Assembly (NCBI GenBank): GCA_965207705.1
Contig: OZ242292.1
Coordinates: 186,001-250,000 of the forward strand
Source: JAAOII01 sp965207705
GTDB taxonomy: Bacteria > Pseudomonadota > Gammaproteobacteria > CBDBNL01 > JAAOII01
DNA: 64,000 nucleotides
Reading direction: 5' to 3'
The notes under the pieces are model-generated. The model saw only the letters and a program-made list of their open reading frames with translations. It searched no databases and had not been told where the DNA came from. The position numbers and the translations under genes are program-made. Shown piece by piece: positions 34,216-43,048 of the stretch; within the stretch, counting starts at the first letter, position 1; every line of letters begins with the position of its first letter.

Positions 34216-35325
34216 ATGAGAAACTTTGTAAAAGTGATCGCTTTATCAGCGATTCTAGTTACACCAATCTGGGCATTCGCAGGAAGCGGGCTTCCAGGTT
34301 ATCAGATAGGCGTTAAGGAAAATGTCAAAGGGCTTGAAAGAGTCACTCAGACAATGGTCAAGCCGCCTCTCGTTCCTAAACACCAGCAAACCGCAGGAAG
34401 CAAACCCAAAGTGGTGCAAGTGCGGATGGTGATAGAGGAAAAAGAAGTAGAAATAGCTCCCGGAGTATTCACCCATTTGATGACATTCAATGGGCATGTT
34501 CCTGGTCCACTTATTGTGGTTCACCAGGGCGACTACGTAGAGCTTACTCTAGTAAACCCAAAAACCAGTACTTTGTTGCATAACATTGACTTCCACGCTT
34601 CAACTGGAGCATTGGGAGGCGGTGAGTTAACTAAAGTAGCTCCCGGGCAGGAAGTCGTTTTTCGTTTCAAAGCCACCAAAGCAGGAACCTTTGTTTATCA
34701 TTGTGCTCCTGGCGGTATCATGGTTCCTTGGCATGTTGCTCAAGGAATGAATGGCGCCATAATGGTGTTGCCGCGAGATGGGTTGAAAGATGAGAATGGC
34801 AAATCCATCAAGTATGACCTTGCCTACTACATCGGCGAACAGGACTATTATATTCCCAAAGATAGTAATGGGAAATATAAAAGATATCCAAGTCCCGCTG
34901 CTTCATTAGGTGATACCCTTAAAACGATGGAAGATCTGACCCCATCGCACATCGTGTTTAATGGTGTGAAAGGAGCTTTGTTGGGTGAAAACGCGCTAAA
35001 AGCTAAGGTTGGTGATACTATGTTGTTGATCCACTCACAAGCGAATCGCCATACATTCCCGCACCTCATCGGAGGACATGCGAATTATGTCTGGCCAGAT
35101 GGTGACTTACATTCTAAGCCCAAGACCGACCTTGAAAGCTGGAATATTCCAGCAGGTGCGACTGGAGCTATGATGTATACATTCTTACAACCTGGACTAT
35201 ATGCATATCTCAATCATAATCTGATTGAAGCATTTATCAAGGGGGCAGTTGCCCACATAAAAGTTGATGGAAAATGGAACAATGACTTGATGACTCAAGT
35301 TAAAGCTCCAACCGCAATTAAATAA
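34216..35325 (+). CDS. nirK: Copper-containing nitrite reductase (NO-forming)
   Basis: The protein has 369 residues with a signal peptide (cleavage near AFA, 20-22) and two cupredoxin domains. It reduces nitrite to NO in the periplasm. Visible ligands are: type 1 copper H122, C163, H173 and M178; type 2 copper H127, H162 and a His near 335 (YLNHN); catalytic Asp D125; and catalytic His in the HTFPHLIGGH segment. The loop reads CAPGGIMVPWH, one residue longer between Cys and His than the common class I CAPPGMVPWH. No other denitrification gene is adjacent, so it may serve NO detoxification or partial denitrification. It is monocistronic, with a clear terminator at 35346. Confidence 0.95.
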   Translation: MRNFVKVIALSAILVTPIWAFAGSGLPGYQIGVKENVKGLERVTQTMVKPPLVPKHQQTAGSKPKVVQVRMVIEEKEVEIAPGVFTHLMTFNGHVPGPLIVVHQGDYVELTLVNPKTSTLLHNIDFHASTGALGGGELTKVAPGQEVVFRFKATKAGTFVYHCAPGGIMVPWHVAQGMNGAIMVLPRDGLKDENGKSIKYDLAYYIGEQDYYIPKDSNGKYKRYPSPAASLGDTLKTMEDLTPSHIVFNGVKGALLGENALKAKVGDTMLLIHSQANRHTFPHLIGGHANYVWPDGDLHSKPKTDLESWNIPAGATGAMMYTFLQPGLYAYLNHNLIEAFIKGAVAHIKVDGKWNNDLMTQVKAPTAIK

Positions 35326-35345
35326 GTTAGGTTTTCCTGCGATAG

Positions 35346-35383
35346 CCGGGCATCGTCAATTATTGATAATGTCCGGTTTTTTT
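35346..35383 (+). terminator. Rho-independent terminator of nirK
   Basis: A long stem pairs CCGGGCATCGTCAAT with ATTGATAATGTCCGG (one mismatch and G-U pairs), followed by seven T residues. It lies 20 bp after the nirK stop. Confidence 0.85.
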
Positions 35384-35555
35384 ATTTAAACTGCAGAATT
35401 CGCCTGTAGAATATGGAGGCAGTGGAGTTAGGGGCGGCGAGCAGAATACAGTTCACTCGCAAAAGATAATTAGCTCATTAACCGCACAAGACAGCGGCGC
35501 TATATAAGGCGGCGCAATATTAGGTGAGGTGAGGTGAGAATAATATGCTAATTAA

Positions 35556-36167
35556 CTACTGCCATTTGTAACCCAAGATTAGTCCTGTGCTACTAAGAGA
35601 TACATCCTTTAGAGCAACATCACCATCCACATCCTGGATATCCCCAGGGATTGCAATAAACATATTAAAACCTACATGAAAGCCATTATTATAAGTATAG
35701 CCGTAGCCCCAAGTGAAGGCAGGTGCAACACCCCCCTTTAACTCTTTAATAGATACGTCAAACTCCGAGTTATTCTCGGCAAAGTCACCTTTAACTGATG
35801 TTGAACCCATAAGCCACAGGCCCGTGCCAAAGTTAAAATTAGAATTTGTATGATAACGATAGCCGGCGTATAGCCCACTATGCGAATAAATCAAGGCATC
35901 ATCATCTTTAATATAAGAAGCCACTATGCCGTATGAATCAAGGGATAAACCGTGATTTTCACCCCAAATTACATCCGAAACTAATCCATTTGAAAAGCTA
36001 ACAGCATAAGAACCAGGAATGGGCGTTTCATCTTCATTTACATTGTGAGAATTAAGAATACCGAGGAAAGCAGTTAATCTGCCAGTTATATGCTCAGATG
36101 CTGCCACCCCTGTATGTAGGCATAGCAAAGATACAAATAATATCAGTTTAAGGGTTAATGTTTTCAT
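35556..36167 (-). CDS. Putative outer-membrane beta-barrel protein
   Basis: The protein has 203 residues. A signal peptide is evident (MKTLTLKLILFVSLLCLHTGVAA, cleavage after VAA). The mature part consists of alternating amphipathic strands rich in Gly, Tyr and Asn (YAGYRYHTNSNFNFGTGLWL, FTWGYGYTYNNGFHVGFNMF) and ends TGLILGYKWQ, an aromatic-terminated strand near the C-terminus as in small barrels. This predicts an 8-stranded outer membrane protein; no family-specific motif is seen. It is convergent with nirK. The start is preceded by a trinucleotide repeat that could affect expression. Confidence 0.6.
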   Translation of the reverse strand: MKTLTLKLILFVSLLCLHTGVAASEHITGRLTAFLGILNSHNVNEDETPIPGSYAVSFSNGLVSDVIWGENHGLSLDSYGIVASYIKDDDALIYSHSGLYAGYRYHTNSNFNFGTGLWLMGSTSVKGDFAENNSEFDVSIKELKGGVAPAFTWGYGYTYNNGFHVGFNMFIAIPGDIQDVDGDVALKDVSLSSTGLILGYKWQ

Positions 36168-36177
36168 AAGTTTTTTA

Positions 36178-36221
36178 GTAATAATAGTAATAATAATAGT
36201 AATAATAATAGTAATAATAAT
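36178..36221. repeat. Trinucleotide repeat (ATA/GTA) upstream of the OMP gene
   Basis: About 44 bp of GTA-ATA-ATA(-ATA) units lie 10 bp upstream of the start of the outer-membrane gene, between its start codon and any promoter. Length changes here could alter promoter or RBS spacing. Confidence 0.7.
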
Positions 36222-36310
36222 TTACCAGTCAATATAAAGTATTTGACGACTGTATAGTTATCATTATAATATAATAATTCCATTTTTATCACAATAAACG
36301 AGAAAATATA

Positions 36311-37720
36311 TTAATTCAAAAAACTCATAATTTCGCCAACTGTATGGAACGAACCACATACCAAGAAAATTGTATTGTTAGGGGGGTTGCCCTTTTCTTT
36401 AATATTCCCCTCTTTAACATTCCCTATTGCGCGAATGTGCTTCACAATTGCGGCAGCATTTTGGTGATGCTGGAGTGAAACGGTGGAATCAATAGATTGA
36501 AGATTAGCGGCAAGTTCATCAGGAGCAATAGCTTTATTACTTTCCAGCGGAAACAAATGCCATTTAGAAATCAGTGGCAGCAAGGGTAAGACGAAACCGT
36601 GCCAGTCCTTAGTATTAAGTATGCCAAAAATTGCTTCTATCTGCACTTTCGCTTCCTGCCTTAATCGTTGAGCTATAACTTCAGCTGCAGCGGGGTTATG
36701 TCCTGTATCCATTATTACAAGGTTGTCGCCTATTCTTATCTTTTGCCACCGCCCCGCCAAAAAGAAATTATTCCAGGCAGTAGCGGTTATCACTGGGTCA
36801 AGGGAAAAGTGCTTGGCAGGGCTTGACGATGCGCTTGCAACACTCCCAACACTTGCACAGCTCTCTTCATAACACTTTAGCGCTTGCCACGATGAAGCCA
36901 CATTATCAGCTAGCAGTTGCGGATTATCCAGTTCCAATTCAGCGGCAGAGCCAGAGCCAGAGCCAGAGTCAGAGCCAGCGGCAGAGGCAGAGCCAGCGGC
37001 AGCGGCAGAGCCAGCGGCAGCGGCAGAGCCAGCGGCAGCGGCAGAGCCAGCAGCAACAAAGTCACGATTAATCATCAACAACTTAGCCCCTATCTCATCC
37101 GCCACCTGTTGAACATTAGCTGGCGGGTTAGAGTCGCCAAAAATCAAGGGCTTATTGCGCCGGGCAACTTGGAGCTTCTCATAAGCAAGTTTCTCGCGGG
37201 TATTGCCAAGTATTTCGGTGTGGTCTAAATCAATGGAAGTAATCAAGGCGCAATCAGCATCTATGATATTGACTGCATCCAACCTGCCCCCCAGCCCCAC
37301 TTCCAAAATCCACACATCTACCTGGTGATGCCAAAAAATTATAAATGCCGCCAGGGTGCAGTATTCAAAATAAGTAAGAGGTGTTCCTTGGCGATGCGCA
37401 TCCACGCTCTGCAAAGCAGCCAGCCACTCCGCATCTGTTGCCGCCTTTCCATTGATGCAAGCGCGCTCGTTAAAACTCAGCAGATGCGGCGAGCATATCA
37501 GCGCAGTGCTGCGTCCGTGGGCGCGCAGTGCCTGTTCAAGTAATGCGGCACAGGTGCCTTTGCCATTAGTGCCCCCTACTATATAAGTAAAAGGGATATG
37601 TGGCGGCTTGCCGCCATCAGTTAGGTTATGGAATACTTTGGTTATTCTATCCAGACCGAGTTTTATCTCATCCAATGAATGGCAAGATATTAGGTGATTA
37701 AGATATTCTTCGGGTTTCAT
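36311..37720 (-). CDS. folC: Dihydrofolate/folylpolyglutamate synthase
   Basis: FolC adds glutamate to dihydropteroate and tetrahydrofolates. The P-loop motif TYIVGGTNGKGTCAALLEQAL is near residues 40-60, followed by the LEVGLGGRLDAVN and SIDLDHTEILG motifs; the C-terminal domain has NLVIMDTGHNPAA. The start chosen is the ATG at 37720 (MKPEEYLNHL), because the upstream 13 codons do not look like FolC. The gene carries an insertion of about 35 residues of AAGSAAAAGS type between the two domains, encoded by an 18-bp tandem DNA repeat. It is downstream of accD on the same strand, a common gammaproteobacterial order. Confidence 0.93.
   Translation of the reverse strand: MKPEEYLNHLISCHSLDEIKLGLDRITKVFHNLTDGGKPPHIPFTYIVGGTNGKGTCAALLEQALRAHGRSTALICSPHLLSFNERACINGKAATDAEWLAALQSVDAHRQGTPLTYFEYCTLAAFIIFWHHQVDVWILEVGLGGRLDAVNIIDADCALITSIDLDHTEILGNTREKLAYEKLQVARRNKPLIFGDSNPPANVQQVADEIGAKLLMINRDFVAAGSAAAAGSAAAAGSAAAAGSASAAGSDSGSGSGSAAELELDNPQLLADNVASSWQALKCYEESCASVGSVASASSSPAKHFSLDPVITATAWNNFFLAGRWQKIRIGDNLVIMDTGHNPAAAEVIAQRLRQEAKVQIEAIFGILNTKDWHGFVLPLLPLISKWHLFPLESNKAIAPDELAANLQSIDSTVSLQHHQNAAAIVKHIRAIGNVKEGNIKEKGNPPNNTIFLVCGSFHTVGEIMSFLN
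36941..37056. repeat. In-frame tandem repeat within folC
   Basis: Tandem GCGGCAGAGCCA-type units (18-bp and 6-bp periods) encode an Ala/Gly/Ser linker. All period lengths are multiples of three, so copy-number change keeps the frame. Confidence 0.85.
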
Positions 37721-37790
37721 AGCTGTGTTAATGCAGATATTATTCCGCACTCGCCGCACTTATATACGCTATACGCAAGCCCTGGTAGGA

Positions 37791-37857
37791 TGAAGCTATA
37801 CTGAATCTATGCTGAAGCTATACTGAATCTATACTGAATCTATACTAAATCTATGCT
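37791..37857. repeat. 11-bp tandem repeat between accD and folC
   Basis: Imperfect units of TGAATCTATAC type repeat about six times immediately downstream of the accD stop. Confidence 0.75.
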
Positions 37858-38699
37858 GCGTGCAGCATACTCAGGATTGACCCTATACGGCTACGCAAGT
37901 CATGGCGAGCCACAATCATATCCAACGCTCCGTGTTCCAGCAAAAACTCACTGGTTTGAAATCCTTCAGGCAGGTCTTTTTGCACCGTATCCTTAATCAC
38001 CCGCTTGCCAGCAAAGCCAATATCCGCTTGCGGTTCGGCAATATTTATGTCTCCCAACATTGCTAAACTAGCGGTAACACCGCCATAAGTTGGGTTGGTA
38101 AGCACCGAAATATAGGGCAAACCAAACTCGCCTAACTTAGCTATGGCAGCGCTGGTCTTAGCCATCTGAAACAGAGATATTAGCCCTTCTTGCATACGCG
38201 CCCCGCCACTGGCGGAAAAGCACACATAAGGGGTTTTGCTTTCTATCGCCTGTTCTACGCCCATCACAAATTTACGCCCCACTACAGAACCCATAGATCC
38301 CCCAATAAAAGAAAATTCAAATGCCGAAGCCACTACACTCATCCCATTAAGCGTGCCTTGCATTACCACCAAGGCATCATTTTCTTTATGCCTATTTTGA
38401 GCATCACCAAGGCGGTCTTTGTATTTCTTGCTGTCTTTGAACTTCAACGGGTCTGTGGGTTTAATGTCGGCGCCAATCTCTCTGGCGCTACCCTCATCAA
38501 AAAATGTATCCAAACGCAACCGCGCCCCTATAGGTATATGAAAATTACATTTCATACATATATTAAGATTTTTGGAAAGCTCGGGTTTATAAAGCACTGC
38601 GCCGCAAGATGTGCAGCGACTCCATAGTCCCTCTGGGACTTCCTTTTTCTGCGTCTCGGCACCAGATATGCCAGAAACAATTTTAGTAATCCAACTCAT
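37851..38699 (-). CDS. accD: Acetyl-CoA carboxylase carboxyltransferase beta subunit
   Basis: The protein has 282 residues, the usual length. The N-terminal zinc finger is CTSCGAVLY...NICMKCNFH (C-x2-C-x15-C-x2-C). The crotonase-type transferase core includes SFIGGSMGSVVGRKF, CFSASGGARMQEGLISL and NPTYGGVTASLAMLGD. Together with AccA it transfers carboxyl from biotin to acetyl-CoA, the first step of fatty acid synthesis. The order accD-folC (minus strand) is conserved in gammaproteobacteria. An 11-bp repeat overlaps its extreme 3' end. Confidence 0.97.
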   Translation of the reverse strand: MSWITKIVSGISGAETQKKEVPEGLWSRCTSCGAVLYKPELSKNLNICMKCNFHIPIGARLRLDTFFDEGSAREIGADIKPTDPLKFKDSKKYKDRLGDAQNRHKENDALVVMQGTLNGMSVVASAFEFSFIGGSMGSVVGRKFVMGVEQAIESKTPYVCFSASGGARMQEGLISLFQMAKTSAAIAKLGEFGLPYISVLTNPTYGGVTASLAMLGDINIAEPQADIGFAGKRVIKDTVQKDLPEGFQTSEFLLEHGALDMIVARHDLRSRIGSILSMLHAA

Positions 38700-38779
38700 A
38701 GCGGATATTGTAGCATATTTTCACCCCAAAAGGGAAATATTGTGTATAATGACTGCATAATTAGGTTAGAGAAATTATT

Positions 38780-41413
38780 ATGGGGGAAAGAAGTAATATT
38801 AAACACATTAATCAGTTTTCAATTATCATGATGCAACTAAAAAACTTAGGCAGGTTATATATAGCGATTTTATGTATATTATCGCTAATTCTTATTTCCT
38901 GTGCGAAAGAAGAAGAAGATAAAGAAGAAGATAAAGAACAACTCAATCAAACACAACCCGATGCAAGATTACTTGACAACACATTTACAATATCCGCCAC
39001 TCCTTTACCTCCGCAAGTAAACATTAGCAGCCAACAAGATATTATCGTCGAATTAAACCTCACATCTGATATGTTATTGGCAGATGAACATACCAATAAA
39101 CCACTAAACTTAAGCATTAGCGGTATGAACTACAATCTAAAAAGCGACGAACAGGATTATGCTTGCTCACCCACTATTCAAGCAAGTCAGAGCAGCATCA
39201 ACGCGCCTGCCAGAGAAGACAATAGCCGTTTATTCTCTTTCAACATATCTCAAGTATTATTAGCTGATAGAGAGGATGAGTGTGGCAATGTTCCGCAGAT
39301 AAGAGGATTAGCGCAGCCCCCTTTTGACAAAATCTCTCAAGTCCAATTAACCGCTATCATGTTTACCCTCAACAACACCGCACGACAGCTTGGACAATTG
39401 AATATTGACGGAGAAACCACAATAACTGGTGATGTGCTAATTCTTGTTTCCTGTACGGAAGAAGAAGATGGAGAACAACTCAATCAAACACAACCCTGTG
39501 AAGAACAACTCAATCAAACACAATCTAATGGAGGAGGACCCGATGGAGGATTACCTGCCAACACATTTACAATATCTGCCACTGCTTTGCCGGCGCAAGT
39601 AAACATTAGCAGACAACAAGATATTAGCGTCCAATTAAACCTCACATCCCCTATGTTATTGGCAGATGAACATATCAATAAATCACTAAACTTAAACATT
39701 AGCGGTATGAACTACAATCTACATAGAGACGAACAGGATTATGCTTGCTCACCCGCTATTCAAGCAAGTCAGCGCAGCATCAACGCGCCCGCCAGAGAAG
39801 ACAATAGCCGTTTATTCTCTTTCAACATATCTCAAGTACTATTAGCTGATAGAAATGATGAGTGCGGCAATGGTCCGCAGATAGAAGGATTAGCACAGCC
39901 CCCTTTTGAAAAAATCTCTCAAGTCCAATTAACCGACCTCAGGTTTGTCCTCAACAACACCACACAACAGCACGGACAGTTAAGTATTAGCGGGGAAACC
40001 ACAATAATTGGTGATGTGATTAAACGCCCACCTGTTATTCTTTCCGCCACAACTGGACCATTTTTTATTAATAATAATACCCCCATGGGCACTATAGTAG
40101 GCAATATTAGCGCCTTATTCGCTGATAGTTATTCCATTGTGTCATTAGATGGCGGAGGGATGATAGACAACATCAATCTCAACTCCCCAATTAATTTCAA
40201 CAATCAAAACGGGCTTATAACCGCCAGTGATAACTTAACAAGAGGTGAATATATGTATACAGTCACGGCTCATAATGAATTCTTCAACGCCTCACGTGAC
40301 TTTAGTGTCAGGGTGTGGACTGATGATGAAAAGGTATCAGTCCCCACATCAACCCAGCAAATTTCTGTTTATGAAGGAACGATTGGCAAAATAGGCAATG
40401 TCACCGCTCGCAACGCCATTGACTATCAGGTGCAAAACATAGCAGGGATATCAACAGCCAAACTATTTATCATAGACAATGAAGGTAATATCAGTGTTAC
40501 CGAACTATTGGAGCGTGATAGGGATGGAGCACATCAAAGCAATTATTCTTTGCTAATCAACGCCTCTAATCAATTCAGTTATGCCACCTTCCCGCTCACC
40601 ATAAATATTACAAACATACTTTCCGAGATTGACTTTAACTTCAGTAGTCGGATTACCAAGCCCACCACTATAACTATTATAAACTCGGTGTATAGCGCCG
40701 CATACAATGTCAGCTATATAGAGGAGTATGATAGCAGCAACAACTTGCTTAGCATTGATGATAACGGCAGTATCATATTAAGTGATGCTGTGAATGATGC
40801 CCAAAGGCAAAATTATGCGCTAAGATTCAGGGAAATAATAACAAGTAAAGATGGTAGTATCAAATATTATGATGAGAACAACGGCACCTTGCAGTTAGCA
40901 AACATCAAACTAGGAAATACAGAAACTACAGTAAAAAATAACTATGTTAATTGGTGGCTGTATGATGACCTTAATGCTACAGATAGCGCGAATAGTACAA
41001 ACATAGCATCAATGCCAAATATTAATCTTGGCGACGAATTAGTGATACGTTACCCTTACATAAATCAAACTTTCAATAGCAGATTTTCCAGAGTTAAACA
41101 AGTCAACCAGGCGACAGCAGAATCTTGCTCTCTGAGCGGCGATGACAACGACGATGGTAGTGATAAGAAAGTATTAGGAAGTTATTTTAATGGGGAAAAC
41201 CAAAAAACTGCATCAATTCCACTCCGAACACCCAGTGGTATGCTCGCCGACGCAAATGCATTTGTGGCAGGAGGAACCTACTATATATACTCTGTAAATA
41301 CTATAAGTGATGACAGAAGTACGAAAACTACCGCTTTTACTGATACAACAACAGATGGTTTATGCCAGCGTGGATTACGGATTAAATGGACAATTCATCC
41401 CAGCACGCCATAA
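38780..41413 (+). CDS. Lipoprotein with two tandem repeats and a cadherin-like domain
   Basis: The frame has 877 codons; the likely start is the ATG at 38828 or 38831 (MMQLKNLG), which gives a signal peptide with lipobox LISC. After an acidic Glu/Asp/Lys linker come two copies of a ~165-residue domain (DNTFTISATPLPPQVNIS...GETTITGDV and NTFTISATALPAQVNIS...GETTIIGDV), about 80% alike by eye. A region resembling a cadherin-like fold follows (ISVYEGTIGKIGNVTARN...FSYATFPLTIN), then a C-terminal ~250-residue domain without match. It is probably surface-attached and may bind ligands or host surfaces. It is divergent from accD and runs convergent with tRNA-Ser. Confidence 0.7.
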   Translation: MGERSNIKHINQFSIIMMQLKNLGRLYIAILCILSLILISCAKEEEDKEEDKEQLNQTQPDARLLDNTFTISATPLPPQVNISSQQDIIVELNLTSDMLLADEHTNKPLNLSISGMNYNLKSDEQDYACSPTIQASQSSINAPAREDNSRLFSFNISQVLLADREDECGNVPQIRGLAQPPFDKISQVQLTAIMFTLNNTARQLGQLNIDGETTITGDVLILVSCTEEEDGEQLNQTQPCEEQLNQTQSNGGGPDGGLPANTFTISATALPAQVNISRQQDISVQLNLTSPMLLADEHINKSLNLNISGMNYNLHRDEQDYACSPAIQASQRSINAPAREDNSRLFSFNISQVLLADRNDECGNGPQIEGLAQPPFEKISQVQLTDLRFVLNNTTQQHGQLSISGETTIIGDVIKRPPVILSATTGPFFINNNTPMGTIVGNISALFADSYSIVSLDGGGMIDNINLNSPINFNNQNGLITASDNLTRGEYMYTVTAHNEFFNASRDFSVRVWTDDEKVSVPTSTQQISVYEGTIGKIGNVTARNAIDYQVQNIAGISTAKLFIIDNEGNISVTELLERDRDGAHQSNYSLLINASNQFSYATFPLTINITNILSEIDFNFSSRITKPTTITIINSVYSAAYNVSYIEEYDSSNNLLSIDDNGSIILSDAVNDAQRQNYALRFREIITSKDGSIKYYDENNGTLQLANIKLGNTETTVKNNYVNWWLYDDLNATDSANSTNIASMPNINLGDELVIRYPYINQTFNSRFSRVKQVNQATAESCSLSGDDNDDGSDKKVLGSYFNGENQKTASIPLRTPSGMLADANAFVAGGTYYIYSVNTISDDRSTKTTAFTDTTTDGLCQRGLRIKWTIHPSTP

Positions 41414-41434
41414 TAGATATTAGCCGCAACAAAA

Positions 41435-41522
41435 TGGCGGAGAGGGAGGGATTCGAACCCCCGGATCCTTGCGGATCAACGGTTTTCAAGACCGCCGCAT
41501 TCGACCACTCTGCCACCTCTCC
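41435..41522 (-). tRNA. tRNA-Ser (anticodon UGA)
   Basis: The 5' acceptor strand GGAGAGG pairs with CTCTCC next to an encoded CCA. The anticodon loop CTTGAAA gives UGA, at 41486-41488 on the plus strand. A long variable arm (GATCCGCAAGGATC) and GGTTCGAATCC T-arm are present, as expected for a class II serine tRNA. Length is 88 nt including CCA. Confidence 0.96.
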
Positions 41523-41572
41523 GGTTGATAATAGATTATAGTATATAGTCAATCCAAATTACAAGTTATAAG

Positions 41573-43048
41573 TCATTTACCGATGCAAAAATCGGCGAAT
41601 ATCCTATCCAATAAATCCTCACTGCTGGTCTGCCCTACTATCTCCCCTAAGGAACTCTGCGCTAGTTTTATATCCTCAGCAAAAAGCTCGGCGGCTTTCT
41701 GTTGTTTTAAACGTTCGTAGCCCTCTGTAATATGTTTGAGTGCATCTTTTAGAGACACAATATGACGACGGCGGGCGGTAAATGCCGTGGTGCCACCTTC
41801 TGTGCCTCCTTCTGTGCCACCTTCTTTACCACCTTCTTTACCACCTTCTTTACCACCTTCTTTACCACAGAGTTGCGCAATACTATCCAACAACGCCTCC
41901 AACCCCTCAGCGGTCTTAGCGGATAAGCGCACAGATAAAGCATGGTCCTGGTTCTCCCCTCCAGAGTGCGTTCCTGCGGGCTGCACATCTATTTTATTTG
42001 CAACCATTATGGTTCTATCCAGCAATCCCTTACTCGCAATGGTTTTGATTATTCCTTGTAAATCCACATCAACGTTGGGAGATTCAGCAATATCATAAAT
42101 CAAAATTATAATATCACTTAGCCCCGCCTGCTCCCAGCTACGTCTTATCCCCTCTTGCTCCACTTCATCGGCATTATCCCTGATGCCCGCAGTATCGGTT
42201 AGCACTATCGCCATGCCTTTTATATTCACTGCTTCTTGCACAAAGTCGCGAGTAGTGCCTGCTATTGGGCTTACAATAGCCCGTTCATGACGGCATAAAA
42301 GATTTAGCAAACTGGATTTACCCGCATTTGGCTTGCCAACAATCGCCAAAGTTTTCTGCTCACGCAACAATGCTCCTTGTTGCGCCTGCTTTATCAGCTG
42401 CTCCAGTCCATCTATAATAGCGGCGCTGCGTTGTTGCAGTTCTTTATCCTGTAAAAAATCTATCTCTTCATCTGGAAAATCCAGCCCCGCCTCAACATAT
42501 ACACGCAGCTGAGTCAGCAACTCATTAATCCGTTTCACCTGATAAGAAAACTCACCTTGCAAGGATTTTAGCGCCGCGCGCATAGCAACATCAGTATCGC
42601 TATTTATAAGGTCGGCAACCGCTTCGGCTTGGGTTAGGTCCATCTTGCCATTTTGATAAGCGCGCCGACTAAACTCGCCTGCTGTTGCCTGACGCGCCCC
42701 CAGTGTAATAGCGCTATCCACAATGTTCTGCAGAATTATGGGGTTGCCATGTGTTTGAAACTCCACAACATCTTCACCAGTAAAAGAATTAGGAGCAGGA
42801 AATAATAAAGTAATGCCCTTGTCTAACAGCACACCTGCAGGATTATAAAAGGTGGAAATAATGATTTGCTGGCAAGGTTTTTTGCTTATTTGTTTCTGCC
42901 CACTTTTGCCCCCCATCATCCGCTCTGCTATGGCAAAAGAGTTAGCGCCAGATAAGCGCGCTATGCCTATTGCGCCTTTGCCAGGAGGAGTTGCTATGGC
43001 AATAATTGTATCAGATTCAGAGGGGTCCATTGCCAAGCAATGTATCAT
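41573..43048 (-). CDS. mnmE: tRNA modification GTPase MnmE
   Basis: MnmE works with MnmG to make cmnm5U34 on tRNA. The frame has 491 codons; MDPSES at 43030 is the likelier start. The N-terminal folate-binding domain begins DTIIAIATPPGKGAIGIARLSG. The G domain shows GKPNAGKSS (G1), DTAGIRD (G3), NKID (G4) and SAK (G5). The C-terminus ends CIGK, with the essential Cys. An insert of six or seven Gly-Gly-Lys/Thr-Glu units sits right after G5 in the joint to the helical domain, encoded by a 12-bp repeat. Normal length is about 450. It follows yidC with no gap. Confidence 0.95.
   Translation of the reverse strand: MIHCLAMDPSESDTIIAIATPPGKGAIGIARLSGANSFAIAERMMGGKSGQKQISKKPCQQIIISTFYNPAGVLLDKGITLLFPAPNSFTGEDVVEFQTHGNPIILQNIVDSAITLGARQATAGEFSRRAYQNGKMDLTQAEAVADLINSDTDVAMRAALKSLQGEFSYQVKRINELLTQLRVYVEAGLDFPDEEIDFLQDKELQQRSAAIIDGLEQLIKQAQQGALLREQKTLAIVGKPNAGKSSLLNLLCRHERAIVSPIAGTTRDFVQEAVNIKGMAIVLTDTAGIRDNADEVEQEGIRRSWEQAGLSDIIILIYDIAESPNVDVDLQGIIKTIASKGLLDRTIMVANKIDVQPAGTHSGGENQDHALSVRLSAKTAEGLEALLDSIAQLCGKEGGKEGGKEGGKEGGTEGGTEGGTTAFTARRRHIVSLKDALKHITEGYERLKQQKAAELFAEDIKLAQSSLGEIVGQTSSEDLLDRIFADFCIGK
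41791..41869. repeat. In-frame 12-bp tandem repeat within mnmE
   Basis: ACCTTCTTTACC-type 12-bp units (plus GT-containing variants) occur about six times, encoding GGKE/GGTE. The period is a multiple of three, so length variation would not break the gene. Confidence 0.85.

Noticed and set aside
36823..37228. Ser/Gln/Arg-repeat frames on the plus strand within folC
   Set aside because: Alternative readings of the 18-bp repeat inside folC; FolC is conserved on both sides of the repeat.
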